64,000 bases of DNA, from the NCBI GenBank assembly GCA_958496175.1, contig OY292276.1, positions 13,348,001 to 13,412,000 of the forward strand, written 5' to 3'. The DNA comes from Sisyra terminalis (Eukaryota; Arthropoda; Insecta; Neuroptera; Sisyridae). A program made the position numbers and the translations under genes. The notes under the pieces were generated by a model that did no database searches, was not told where the DNA came from, and worked only from the letters and a program-made list of their open reading frames with translations. This document shows, piece by piece, positions 1 through 12,650 of the stretch (position 1 is its first letter; each line of letters opens with the position of its first letter).

Positions 1-2498
1 AATAGTAATATAGACTTTCAGCCCTTCTTGATTCACTCTGCTGTATAGTTTCTCTTTTAATTGGTAAATAAGTTACCAAATTATGGACAAATTTGTTTTA
101 TCCTCATGTCAGATTCAAAAAATTATGAAAAATCTTCATTAACATACGTGGATTTCATTGATTTTGTATTCTTAAATTTACACCTGGCGTTCGTAACACG
201 AGACTGCTTAAGATTTTCATAGTTCCAGATTCCATCTTTTTTTTTCCGTCCATAATACGTGTTCCCTTGTTCCCTAATTTATTTCTTTTACCGCAAACTA
301 CTCAAATTTCTTTACCATTTCTCGTTTTTTTTGATTTATATACTTTGTTGATAATTCTTCAAATATATCGCTGCCTATACCTATATCGTAGGAACCAAGC
401 TTTAAGTTTGTACTTCTTCGTCGTCGAATATTTAAAGAGAAGTTGCAGTAAAGACAAGTTTACTGATGTACTTCGCAATATAGTGACTTATTAAAATATT
501 TCATTAAAAGTGCACAACTATAGTGGTAATAGACAGAATTAAAATTAACATTGTTGCATCCATTAAAGCTCAATTCACTAAAATAAATCATTTCAATTAT
601 GATTCGCACTTACTTTTGATAGTTTAAATTCTATTGTTGTTAAAAATAATACTTTTGTACTTATTTAAATAATAAAATACAAAGAATTATCACATAAAAG
701 TGCAGGAACTACAATATCTTAATACAAAAGAGAGTACTAACAAGGAGAAAGGAGCTTTGTACTTTAATATTTTAATTGACTTAATATTGCAGGTTTACAT
801 TTGGTAAACATATTTTGTGTTTTGATATCAACTTAGTTTATCATCGCTTTTCTCTTTCTAATGTTACCAAAAAACTATTTTCGACCAAAAATGTAGATAA
901 CAGTATTATACTCTAAACAAGGGATGCCAAATTCAATGCTTACTTGAGCTAAATAGGTGGACCACAAAAAATCAATGTTCTTAGAACAAATATTTTTATT
1001 TTGCATTGTATAAAAAATTATATCAAGTTAAATTATTGTTTACGTTCTGATACTTGACATCTCTTCTATGCTACTAGCTTTCCTATTTCGAAAGAAATTT
1101 TATTGGCCAAGTCTATTTTCTAAATTGACCCAACGTAAGCGTTATTAATGCAGTTTATTGAGTTTATAATTAAAGTATATTATGATTTTATGTACTGGTT
1201 TCGTTTCTAATTCACATTTCATTTTGTTTTTATTTTGCGTTGAATATATTGGCTGGGCCGCAAAAATGTTAATCTTAAGCCTCATGCGGCCCATGGGCCG
1301 CATATTTGATACTTCTGTTATAAGCCGACAAAATGCTTTTTAAATTAAATTATGTCAAATCAGTAAATTATTTCAGGGCATAGTTGGATCAAGTTGCTAA
1401 TGAACAAACAAAAAAAAATTGATCTTTTTTAATTTATCAAATTCCAAAGCTACATTTATCATAGCCAGTAAATTGAATTTCTCTTCACTCATTAGATAAC
1501 TGATTTTATAATGTTTCGTAAAGAAACACTTAGATTACCGAAATTTTATTTTAAGAAAGTAAATAGTCAGATTTATTTAAACAATTTTGAAAATAATTAA
1601 TAGAAAGTGGCTTCTTACACTGAAATCAGAGAAGAACTAATATACTCCATTGAGTATAATTAATTTTTCAAAATGTTTTCTAATGAACGCCAACGAACGT
1701 TTTGAAATAATATCCAACAGTTTATAATAACCGCATCATTTTAAATGAATGCAATTTAATACCATCCGTGGTCAGTCCAAGTTGATGAGCTCCATCTTCC
1801 ACCTTGTTTACGATCAAGCCACCGATTTCTCGTGGAGATGCTACTCATATATAAATTTGATTAAGTATTTTCACCCTGAGAATGCATTACACTAAACTTC
1901 TACAAATTTTAATTATTACACAGCGCCTCATATAACATAATGCATCCAACTCAGACCGCTCAACATCAATGAACCACGTACTAGTGACAAGTTTAATTGA
2001 TTTATACTCACTACACCACTATCATTCTCAAATAAGGAAAAAAAATATTCTTTAGTTTGGTTTGAAGCACTCTTTGAAAATGACAAAACTACAATAAATC
2101 ACAAAAGAGTGTATATGTAGCCAACAATACGAGACATTAAGCGGGAAAGATCATAGGAATTTGATGCAGTTCTACAGCTTTAAGATGCAACAACTTCAGA
2201 TTACGTTATCGTTATAACTTTGCGTGACTGGAAGCTAAGGGATGTCAGTATTGAATTTCATTCACTGATACACATAAAACTACTTGAATTGAATTTATAA
2301 CATCGATAAATTTACTTCTCGTAAGGTTTGAAATATTTATTTGTGAAGTATTTTGGGTTCTCGGTTAATAAAAAATAATGGTTAATTAATTTTATAAGAA
2401 ATATATATGTTGGCTACATTCTATTGTAAAACAAAAAGAGCTTTGAACCTTCCCCAATAAGCTTAACTGTACAAAACACACAAATCAGTTAGGTACAT
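1..2498. other. intergenic, no gene seen
   Basis: AT-rich sequence with stop codons in all frames. Short open frames such as the one at 267-494 have low-complexity, phenylalanine/leucine-rich translations and no family resemblance. The only structure I see is the probable hAT-type remnant at about 918-1318, listed separately. Confidence 0.6.
918..1318. mobile_element. probable hAT-type MITE remnant
   Basis: The left end reads CAAGGGATGCCAAATTCAATG. The right end carries a GGGCCGC-rich segment closing with CATATTTGATACTTCTG, whose reverse complement resembles the left end. The GGGCCGC block beside a CAGGGGTGTCAAA-like terminus is typical of hAT relatives of the ZBED/SCAND3 type. I could not find a matching 8-bp target duplication, so the ends are approximate. 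Confidence 0.4.
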
Positions 2499-2500
2499 TA

Positions 2501-2960
2501 GACTGGACCAAAAAAAAAACGATATTTTATGTAAAAACGTTAAAACACCTTTTTTGTAGAGCATTTAATTCCCTTCAAGAATCTATATTGTTCATTTCTA
2601 TATATTTATTTGTTCGTTAGTTACAAAATTCCAAAATGAAGAAGATAAATCTAAAAATTATATCAATGTTTAAAGCTTGATTATTTGGAAACGGCATGTC
2701 TGGCAAAAATTTTTAAAGAGATGTTTTTGTAGGGAATTTAATTTTCTGTAAATATATGTGCAGATGAATTTTTTTATCTTGATAGTTTGACAGCATTGAC
2801 GCAAAAATGAAAACACAAATAAAAAATCGAAATTAAAGATGATAGACCTCTTAATATTAATATTAAGGGCTCAAACCTTCCCGATATTTTTTTTGTCACC
2901 TTGCACAATGTTTTCGATGTACTTTTCAAAAAAAAAATAGTCGATTTTTTTGGCCCAGTC
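2501..2960. mobile_element. foldback MITE, single-arm copy
   Basis: The terminal inverted repeats are GACTGGACCAAAAAAA on the left and TTTTTTTGGCCCAGTC on the right, flanked by TA on both sides (2499-2500 and 2961-2962). The interior matches one arm of the larger element at 7569-8641. This copy is therefore a deletion derivative that kept both termini but only one arm. No coding capacity is visible. TA flanks fit a Tc1/mariner-type mobiliser, which is inference. Confidence 0.75.
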
Positions 2961-3194
2961 TAAGGTATATAGAAATTGATGCAAGTGCTATATACTTTTT
3001 TATTTTACACATGCGACTTCATTTACAAGGCGCGCTAATTTATAAAATATTTTTTTATTTTAATTTGTCATCGGTTGTGATATAATGATATTATAATGAT
3101 ATAAATATGTAATCTCTTACAATTTTTCTACTGAAGAATTTATTCAGAAGCAACATGATTTTGATATCGAATCACAAATCTCACCAATTATTGG

Positions 3195-3350
3195 TAACTC
3201 TACTGGTGACCGAGTGGTCAAGATTTCCACTTCAAAACTGATAGTTGTTGGGTTAGATTCTCGAGTCGAACAAATTTTCGATATTTTTTGACTATGGATT
3301 TTTGTCATCCCTACAGTTGCTAAACACCATAGTAGTTATATAGAGACGGT
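3195..3350 (+). repeat. tRNA-derived SINE, copy 1
   Basis: The head has a polymerase III A-box-like TGACCGAGTGGTCAAG and, about 45 bases on, a degraded B box GGGTTAGATTC, spaced as in a Ser/Leu-type tRNA. The body that follows (AAATTTTCGATATTT, then GTTGCTAAACACC) matches in order the minus-strand copy at 22760-22905. Acceptor-stem pairing is lost, so this is a SINE rather than a functional tRNA. Confidence 0.6.
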
Positions 3351-6300
3351 AAATAAGAATCAAGAAAAAAAATTAATGGTTAAAATAAATAATGTGTATA
3401 ACTGTTATCTTATGTTTTCAGAAAGTCATTACAATAGTCCATATGCACATTTTTTCAATCGATAAAGGACATTATTAATATTAAAAACCAAATTTTAATT
3501 ATGAAAACTTCTACTGTAGCAGAAAAAGATGTTTTAATTAAATGAACAAATGAGAGTCCAAAAACGATTACTGTGCTTATGGGTTTTCTGTGATGTCACA
3601 ATACGCATCAGTTCGTATATTGAAACCAAATGGAGATATAAACAGATATAAACATAAAAATTAAGAGATTACCATAAAAGCAGTGTTAATTTTGTTTGGT
3701 ATTTTTCACAACTTTTCGCTATGAAAAACATTTTTATACCCTAAAAATTACTATAATTTTTTTCCTTAAGAATAGAGGTTGTGTAGATTGTAAATGGTTT
3801 AAATCATTAGCCTAATGATTAAACTATTTAAATACTCTTTTCCTTTACGTTTAAGTACATTTATCATAAGAAAACATCCATAGAATTTTGAATTTTCATA
3901 TGGTGACGTCATTTAAATGTTTTAATGAATATTTAGGCATTTTGAATATAACGATCTTCTTGCACTTAAAATAAATATGTCTTAAATTTTGCCATATAAA
4001 GTTTAAAATTAACAGCTACATTATGTGTTGAAATTAGTTTAGATAATTTTCAAAACATGTAAAATTATTTTTAGATCATGTGCATTAGGTTTATTAAGTA
4101 AACTTATTAATAATCAATTCTGCTTTATACCCCAATCAAGAAAATTAATAGGAAAACTAGATAAAATCAATAAGTTACCAAGTATACCATGGTTGACCGA
4201 TGGAAGGAATAATAAGTTTATTTTTTTAAATTTCATTTATTTTTCAATAATGCAAAATAATGCAAAAATTTTCCAAATACTTAGGGGTTTGTGGATAGTC
4301 AGATATCTATAAGTTTTATAATATGGGTTATAAATTTAAAGACGACTTTTCTTTTTATGGCTCTTAAATAGTAGTTAAATATATTGTATGGTGTATAACG
4401 TAATACGATGCAAAACGTCAATTTATATTTATTTAAAAAATAAAATATAAAAGCAGAAGCGAATACGGGGGCAGAAGTGGGTTATAATAAAGCCTTTGAT
4501 TTCAGCTTAACTAAATTTTTAACTAATTAAAGAATTTAAAGATATTTGACATTATCCTAATTTTCTAGACTAATGATAAAAACAGGGGCGGCGAATTTCC
4601 AGTCGACCCCAGGCGTCCATATTTTATCAACTTTATTTAAAATTTCCTTCGATAGATTTTAAAGTTTATGAAATTTTGTAATTCTTTGTAAGTATGCAGG
4701 TATCTTCAAATCTCAACCTCAAGTAATTTTTGTGAAAAGAAAATTGTATGTGGAAAACAAAAAACATTTTATTTCTTAGAACTTTCTTATGATTGATCTA
4801 AAATGCTAATATAATTAAGGAGTTGATAATGTCTTTCTTTATAAAAAATTAACAACTATAAAGCTAAATCTACAATGCAATATTTTCTCCTAAAATATTT
4901 TTTATCCATGAACCAAATATTGGTGAGGCTATAAAAAGAAAAAAATATACTACATAAAGAAAAAAAAAATTAAATCCTTTACCGTGCTCAATATATCTAT
5001 GGATGATTTTGTTTAGCTTGAATATGTACATTGTAAAGGACTGGGGGTGTGGCTTTGGGAAAATTTCAAAATTTCAACAATCAAAACAAATGAAAATCCT
5101 CAAATCTCGCAATCTCATTGGCTAATTGCTATGCGCATTGACGTTTGTTTATGTGCTGTTATTAGATATCAATGTATTATTTGGCATACGCATATTTTAT
5201 TTGTTCTTAATTAATTAATTTAAATTGATTAAAGGCCAAAAAGTGATGTAAGTGATTAATTAAGCAGTATTCAAACAATGAAGGTAAAAATTCTTTTATT
5301 CAACTAAGGGAAATGTTATAAAAATTCTGAAAATCAGTAATCTTAATGCCAATAGTTCTATAGGTTTTGATTAAATTACCAATAGGGATTTTTATAAAAG
5401 TTGTATGTTTCCAATCTAAAATATTAAAGGGCCTAGGACTATAAAAATAGTTCATCCGTAGCACTAAGCCTTTTTGAAGCTTTTTTTGAGTTCTTTTTAA
5501 TTATTATTCATTTGGCAAGTTTATATATGCAAGTTATTTGTGGACCAAAAATATTTTTATTACTTACAAGTACTAACGGGTACATAAAAACTTTTATTGC
5601 AATTATTAAAAATATTCTTGCATTTTCTCTTAAAATTTTCCTTTTCGAGCTCCTAGTTAGAGTAGAACTTCGGATTTAAATGGTAATTTCGATACATGAC
5701 TTGAAAAAAATAATCCACAAAGCTCCATAACATGACAAATTTTAGTTTTTACACTCAATAACGGAAGCACAAAACAAAATCGATGAATATGAATTATAAT
5801 ATTCATAACTAATCTCAAAAAAAAGTACTTTAAGTGGTTTGCTTATATTGCCCATAAAATCTTTGAATATTATTAAAGTAAGAAATAGAATCACAAAACA
5901 TTTTATGAAAATGAATCATTAAATTTTAATGTGTCTATTGAACTGTTACAGTGGACAGTATTAAATGCTATCTGATTAATAGTATTTTTTGGAAAAATAT
6001 CGAAGAAAAAAAATTTGAATAATTGATGAAAAAATGTATATGTGTGCAACATAAAGTTGTTCAATTTTTCTTTTATGTCCTCATAATCAATCAAGTAGTT
6101 ATAATGTATGCACATGTTTTACTGTCCAATAAAATATTTATAACCAATATTGAAAATTGAATAGCGCATTTCTACTATTTTACTTAATTAATATAATAGT
6201 ATCGAGAAGTATCATTGAACTGTTATAAAATTCAGCTATAAATCAGTTTACGATGACAATTTTATGTAACTAAATTCAAAAGCTTGATTTTCCCATAGAT

Positions 6301-6479
6301 CGCAAAATATATGATGAGGATATGCAATAGCCTCAAAGTGTTCATGTTTTGAACATCGATAAAATATTTCGCAGTGTGTTGGCGACAAGTGTGCCATACA
6401 ATACCTGTTATAAATTGTTATTATAATTATAAATTTAATGCGCTTGCATTTACATTGTGATAAACATATTACACGATAG
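3351..6479. other. intergenic, no gene seen
   Basis: AT-rich with dense stops in all frames. The open frame at 5903-6115 (minus) is low-complexity and unsupported. A short GC-richer string near 4585-4615 (GGGGCGGCGAATTT) resembles DNA-transposon termini but has no partner that I can find. Confidence 0.5.
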
Positions 6480-6606
6480 CTGGGATGGCGCTACGATGAA
6501 ATTATTTGAATACCATATTTGGATAGACAAGATCGTGGATCAGAGGCCACGACTGCCGCCGTCGCCCATGTGGGTGTCTTACACCGTACATGGAAAGTTT
6601 TAAAAT
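6480..6606 (+). other. exon-like GC-richer island
   Basis: Inside DNA of roughly 28% GC, this stretch rises to about half GC and is open on the plus strand from a possible CACGATAG acceptor to a TAA near 6604. The translation contains LFEYHIWIDKIV and RLPPSPMWVSY, which is not low-complexity. I recognise no family and the acceptor lacks a good pyrimidine tract. It may be a lone exon, a decayed gene piece or part of a repeat. Confidence 0.25.
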
Positions 6607-7043
6607 ATTTTTTTTAATTTTGTTTCAAATTAATTTGATCTGCAAAACGTTACACTCAATCATCGTATACCGCACCATCTCATCTATTGTTGACAATAGG
6701 GGATTCCCCCGGGGAATGTAGACCTTTGAACTCTTCATAAGGGCCCACTTGATTTCATCATTTTACATATTTAAATATTGGTACCTGAAGTCGCTATTAC
6801 CATAATGGATAACTATAGATTTCATTTTTCTCTAGGCTTATCGCTAGACCAATATAAAAACGTCTCTACCTTCAAAGAAAACAATTTTTCCTCATACTAT
6901 GTCTTTTTTTCTTCCGTATTTTATACTATAAACCCGATAAACCCTGTCTTTATTAATCAACAAAATTTTCAACCGACTTTCCCTGCATTATTTTACACAT
7001 TGTCATCTTTCTTTTGAATGTATTTAAACTATTGTGTATTAAT

Positions 7044-7566
7044 ATGGATATGGTTCAAACTATAAAAATTGGAAATATTTAGATTGACTGTACCGATGAT
7101 TTAAATATAAAATAACAACTGACTGTGCCTGTATGACTATTATCTCTTCCTAGTACTTTTAAACTATGTTGTCGATTATTTAAGTTGGTCTCCTTTTCCG
7201 AATAGCAAAAAACCAGTGCTAGCGATCAAATCGGTCGATTTAATTGCATTTTTTAGTGGGTACTATGCAAATAGTTCCCAAAAACCAGCCAGCTTTCATC
7301 CACTTAACCATTTGCAAGCAACTTCCTACTGTAGCGTCACGGCGTCACATTTTACTCAAAATTCAATTTAATTATTTCTTCATAACGCCCCTAAAGATGT
7401 TAAACTTCAATAAGCACACGAATGTTCCAAACAAAGAAATCAAATCCGAAATTTCTATCTACTTCAAGGTATAAATCCAGTTTATACAAATTTTCATATG
7501 TGGAATAGATATGTGCAATAGAGAAACCTTAGAGAATTAAGGTATTCTTTACTTTACTGTCACCAA
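7044..7566. repeat. tandem duplication, unit I
   Basis: This unit begins ATGGATATGGTTCAAAC and ends GTCACCAA, and recurs at 8643-9799 in the same orientation. It contains an open stretch at 7244-7474 whose counterpart in unit II is also open. It holds the uninterrupted version (GGTATAAATCC near 7470) of the site where unit II carries the Tc1-like element. Confidence 0.8.
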
Positions 7567-7568
7567 TA

Positions 7569-8641
7569 GACTGGGCCAAAAAAATCAACTATTTTTTTTT
7601 TTTGAAAAGTATATCGAAAATATTTTTCAAGGTGACAAAAAAAATATCGGGAAGGTTTGAGCCCTTCATTTTAATATTAAGAGGTCTATCATCTTTAATT
7701 TCGATTTTTTATTTGTGTTTTCATTTTTGCGTCAATACTGTCAAACTATCAAGATAAAAAAATTCATCTGCACATATATTTATAGAAAATTAAATTCCCT
7801 TTAAAAAACGTCTCTTTAAAAATTTTTTCCAGTCACGCCGTTTTCGAATAATCAAGCCTTAAACATTGATATAATTTTTAGATTTATCTTCTTTTTTTTG
7901 GAATTTTATAACTAACGAACAAGTAAATATATAGAAATTAATAATATAGATTCTTGAAGGGAATTTAATGCTCTACAAAAAAGGTTTCTTAACGTTTTTA
8001 CATAAAACCACCCTTTCAAGTTGGTTCAACAACGAAAAAAACAATAATTTAATTTTTCCTTCAACTTTAATTGTGAATAACTTTTGAAAAAGTGACTTTT
8101 TGTAAGAACGTTAAGAATTTTTTTTGTAGAGCGTTAAATTCCGTTCAAGAATCTATATTGTGCATTTCTATATATTTATTTGTTCGATACTTACAAAATT
8201 CCAAAATAAAGAAGATAAGTCTAAAAATTATATCAATGTTTAAAGCTTCATTATTCGGAAACGACGAAATTTTCTGGTAAAAATTTTTAAAAAAACGTTT
8301 TTTGTAGGGAATTTAGTTTTCTATAAATATATGTGCCGATGTTGATAGTTTGCTAGCATTGACGCAAAAATGAAAGCACAAATAAAAAATCGAAATTAAA
8401 GATGATAGATATCTTAATATTAATATTAATTAATATTAATAATATTAATTAATATAAATTAATATAATTAATAATTAATATAATAATAATTAATATTAAT
8501 TAATTAATATTAATTAATTAATATTAATATTAATTAATATTAAGGGCTCAAACCTTCCCGATAATTTTTTTTTTGTCACCTTGAACAATATTTTCGATAT
8601 ACTTTTCAAAAAACAAAATAGTCGATTTTTTTGGCCCAGTC
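7569..8641. mobile_element. foldback MITE, full two-arm copy
   Basis: The termini are GACTGGGCCAAAAAAATC and GATTTTTTTGGCCCAGTC with TA on both sides (7567-7568 and 8642-8643). The left arm (about 7569-8015) is repeated in reverse complement as the right arm (about 8097-8641), around a unique centre of some 80 bases. The right arm has gained an imperfect TTAATA microsatellite at about 8410-8545. No transposase is encoded. It lies exactly between the two units of the surrounding tandem duplication. Confidence 0.8.
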
Positions 8642-8642
8642 T

Positions 8643-9799
8643 AATGGATATGGTTCAAACTATAAAAATTGGAAATATTAAGTTTGATAATATCGATGTA
8701 TTAAATATAAAATAACAACTAACGATCCCTGTTTTGACTGTTATCTCTTCCTGGTACATTTTAACTTTTTTGTCGATTATTTTAGTTAGTCTCCCTTTCC
8801 GAATAGCAAAAAACCAGTGCTAGCGATCAACTCGGTCGATTTGATTGAATTTTTTAGTGGGTACTATGCAAATAGTTCCCAGAAACCAGCCAGCTTTCAT
8901 CCACTTGAAGTTTCTTGCTAACCATTTGCAAGCGACTTCCTACTGTAGCGTCACGGCGTCACATTTTACTAAAAATTCAATTTAATTATTTCTTCATAAT
9001 GCCCCTAAAAATGTTTAACTTCAATAAGCACACGAATGTTCCAAACAAAGAAATTGAATCCGAAATATCCATCTACTTAAAGGTATACAGAGGTGTGAAA
9101 ATTATTAGACTCAAGACAACTCAAGAGAAAAAAATCACTAATAAATTTAAAAATTACAATAATTTCACTCATCTAATGTTTTGTGTGGTACCCTTTATTG
9201 TTTATTATTTATTTTTCTAATCCTGGTATACTCTTTACTATTTTTTTCATTTATATTTTATAATGATTCCAAATCTTAATGAGTTCGATAATCAGATCCA
9301 CCCGTGTTGTAATAGTTTATTTTTTTAGTTTTTTCTTCACAATAGTCCAAAAATTTTCTATGGGATTAGCATCAGGACTATTTCCTGGCCACGAAGGCAC
9401 ATTAATGTTAGAACTTTTGAGGAAATCCATAATTTTTTTGGCTTTATAGCAAGGAGCTCCATCCTGCATTAAGATAATTTTCTTCCGGAAACCACTCTTT
9501 AGTTTGAGGCAATAGCCTCGTTTCCAAGACTTGTATATATTGGTCTTGCCTCATAGTACCTTCCACAATGTATATCCTACCGGTGCCCTTTGCTGATATA
9601 CAGCTCCAAACCATAACTGATGTTGGATGTTTTACAGTCTGGACGATACATTGCTGGAAGAAAGTAAAAATCTTCTTTTGAGTCTAATAATTTTCACGCC
9701 TCTGTAAATCCGGTTTAAACCAATTTTCATACGTGGAATAGATATGTGCAATAGAGAGATCTCAGGGAATTAAGGTATTCTTTACTTTATTGTCACAAA
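8643..9799. repeat. tandem duplication, unit II (interrupted)
   Basis: This is a second copy of the 7044-7566 unit, in the same order and orientation, broken by the Tc1-like element at 9088-9704. Without that element and its duplicated TA it is about 538 bases, close to the 523 of unit I. Scattered substitutions show the duplication is not recent. Confidence 0.8.
9088..9704 (-). mobile_element. Tc1-like element, internally deleted
   Basis: A 617-base element with inverted ends CAGAGGTGTGAAAATTATTA and TAATAATTTTCACGCCTCTG, flanked by TA target duplications (9086-9087, 9705-9706). The minus strand keeps the C-terminal part of a Tc1/mariner DDE transposase (the NSPDANPIEN region near 9360-9400), broken by stops. 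Unit I of the tandem duplication preserves the empty site. The same shortened element occurs at 44522-45197. Confidence 0.85.
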
Positions 9800-10323
9800 T
9801 GATATTTGGGACTTTTCAAATATTTCATGGAAATATTAGTGAAACATTTATTTGAATTTTTATTAGTTTAAGGAGAAAATGTGTTTAATATGTATTCTAA
9901 ATAAAATATGATAATAAATATATTAAAATATCATGACGTAAAATTTTTGGAAACAATTTAGTTTACTTTTTCAATCATATAACTAGCGGGAATCCAAACA
10001 AACCAATTTAAATTAATCAACAGAGAAATTCTGTGGATACTTTTTTTTCAATTTACGTTTATGATAATTTGAACGTAAATTAAATAATCTTTAAACTAAG
10101 CCCATTATAGAAATGGATAAATATTTTGAATAGTTGGTAAACAAACGATTGCCAGAGGCTCTATTGATGCCATAAAATATGAAAACACACACATGCACAT
10201 TAAAATAATTATAATATTGTTTAAAAGAACCATAAAATTAGGACCGCGGTCTCGAGAAAGTCGGGATGGGTTGGGATAGAGATAAAGTTATATGGGGGTA
10301 GGAATTCCTGGCGCAGCATGGGG
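9800..10323. other. intergenic, no gene seen
   Basis: AT-rich sequence without convincing open frames or repeats. GC rises after about 10240, leading into the patch described next. Confidence 0.5.
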
Positions 10324-10770
10324 CTAAATGAGGAGTTTTTGATTCTCTTTGCCGTTGCTGAAATTTGTTGGGACCGTAGCAGCGGGAGTTGGCCATCTAT
10401 TCACAGTGTAGACAGAAGGAAGCGAAGGAACGACGGTCGTCGATAGTATGGTCCAAGTGGAAGGCAATAATGTTCCAATCAATTCGCCTGCCGAACTATC
10501 CAACCCATCAAATGACCATCCACATTCATCCTTCTCTTTCTTAGCATTATATCAAGCCGGCAGTCGCTGCCACGTCTTTGGTTTGCCCATAAATCTACCT
10601 TGAACATTTGTAATAAGTGTGAGGATTTATTAACCACGTTGCTTGTTGTGGATGACCTGCCGGGGTATAACGTCAACAAGATATTATTATCACTCACACG
10701 TCGTCTCTCAACCATACGGAAAACACTTAAAAACAAGTTAATACCTTGTAAAAAGAAACATACTGGCAAA
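10324..10770 (-). other. GC-rich patch with two overlapping open frames
   Basis: GC is clearly above the flanks. Two minus-strand frames are open. One runs 10769-10479 (96 codons, basic, with LRKRRMNVDGH). The other runs about 10551-10324 (75 residues, with ECGWSFDGLD and VYTVNRWPTPAATVPT). The second looks more protein-like and ends at a clean TAG. A possible GTGAGT donor lies near 10690 in the first. I recognise neither. This could be a terminal exon of a long-intron gene or a decayed insertion. Confidence 0.3.
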
Positions 10771-11759
10771 GAGATCCAATGGGCACATATACTATTTTAC
10801 ACAGAATAGACATCATCGACATATTACACCATACTCATACCAAAACGAAAAAGCGAATACAAAATATTTTATTCGGAAATAAATAAATCTGTTGAATGTC
10901 AGAATTACATTCCTCTACACGCTAAAGATGCCGCAAATACTCAGAAATGCCGCAGAAATTTTATAGTTTCCCACAACGCTTATGTCTTGCAACCACCTAT
11001 AGACATCTAATTATTACGCCCTGTATTATGTATGCATTATTCGTTTTCACATCTTAAACTTAGTTTACAATAAAATATGCTTATCACTTATGTTCAGCTT
11101 TGAATGAAATTGAAAACAAACTATTAAAATGTGCACAAATAGGGAAATAATTTCATTTGAATATGCATAAATTATAATTTAAATGGCTATCATTTAAAAG
11201 CTCGTGCACTTAATTCAAATGAATACATTAACTTCCTTTTTGAGAGACAACGATATTATGGTGGAATGTAATATTGAATCGTAAATTTAATTATATTAGA
11301 CTTTAGTATTTCATAACTTAACAACTAAATAGCTACTATAAGTATAAAGAAAAATGACACTCCTATGTAAGTATTGTAATCGTAAGTATCGTAACTTCTT
11401 TGAAGAATCTATTTCCCTTTTGTTAAAATTAATATTTATTGAATTCTTCCTTAAGTTAAGATTAATTTTAATAAGACGTTATTCAACTTTTTATTACTAT
11501 CGTCACAAGAAAAATTAAGTCGCTTAAAAAAGTAGCATAAGGCAAATGTTAAAGTCTTAAGCATTATAAGAATTTTCAAAAGCTGCACCTCTTAATTATG
11601 TATATGCTTTACGCATTTATTAATCCATGAAAACAATGTTGAATTCAGCGGTGCCGATTGCAAATATTTCATTACATTTTATCCTTTAGTAACCAATTAT
11701 GTATTTCCTGACTTTGTATGTTTTAAATTTTGCCAGGAACTAGAATTATCATTTCTGAG
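10771..11759. other. intergenic, no gene seen
   Basis: AT-rich, with stops in all frames. I see no RNA gene or repeat. Confidence 0.5.
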
Positions 11760-12650
11760 AGTATAATTTTTCTTCTTCATTTGGTGCCCCTTCAACGTTG
11801 AAGATTGGCGACCATCATGGCAAATTTGATTTTTTTCGATACAGCAGCACGGAAAAGTCCTTTAGTGCTTTTTCCAAATCAACCACGAAAGTTGGCTAGC
11901 CAAGATGTCTTTCTTCTTCCCAGAGCTTTTTTCCTTCGATCCGATTCTGAATGATAAGCTGAAGTACAGTAACTTTATCTTTTTTATAGATATCATAAGA
12001 GTTCTTGGGATATTAAGTTTCGTTAGTACTTCTTAATTTCGTACGTAATTCCTCCAACCAATTTTCAAGATTCGGCGATATACCCACATTTCAAATGTGA
12101 TAATTTATCTTTCAGGTCTGAATCAGAGTTCATCCTTCTATTCCATATAAGATAATAATGAACACATAGCACTTGACCATTTTGAGGCGCAGTTTCAGGG
12201 ATAAAGTTCGATCTACCAAGATTATTCTCATCTTTGTGAAAATTCCTCTGGCTTGTTCAATGCAGCTGTGTATTTCCTGTTGCATACCCCGTTTTTCTTT
12301 GATAAAACTTCCGAAGTATTTGAAGTGCTCCACTCTTCCTACTGTCTCTTCGTTGAGGTTTAGACATGGGAGGTTTGATCTCGCTTAGGTATTATCATAA
12401 ACTTGGTCTATTTTTTATTTATTTTATTCCGTACTTTTAACTTGCGAAGTTAACATTATTCAAAAGCACTTGAAGGTCCTCTGCTGTAGATGCGATGAGG
12501 ACTGTGTCGTCTACATATCTGAGGTCGCTAATATGCTAGACATTGATTGATATGCCCTCAGTAGCTAAATTTACCGTTTCCACCATAATCTTCTAAGAGA
12601 GTATGATGTTGAGGTTTAATCTAGTGTATATTACAACACTACATTTACAT
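11760..12650 (-). pseudogene. non-LTR retrotransposon RT relic 1
   Basis: Read on the minus strand, this carries the C-terminal half of a LINE reverse transcriptase. It has the catalytic-loop motif as RYVDDTVLIAS (near 12520-12490), then HFKYFGSFI and LRLKMVKCYV (12333-12130), then the tail FAMMVANLQR (near 11830). Several frames and stops break it, so it is dead. The order and motifs fit clades with an ...KIAMMIANL... C terminus, and a related relic lies at 14160-15060. The poly(A) end and 5' part are not identifiable. Confidence 0.75.
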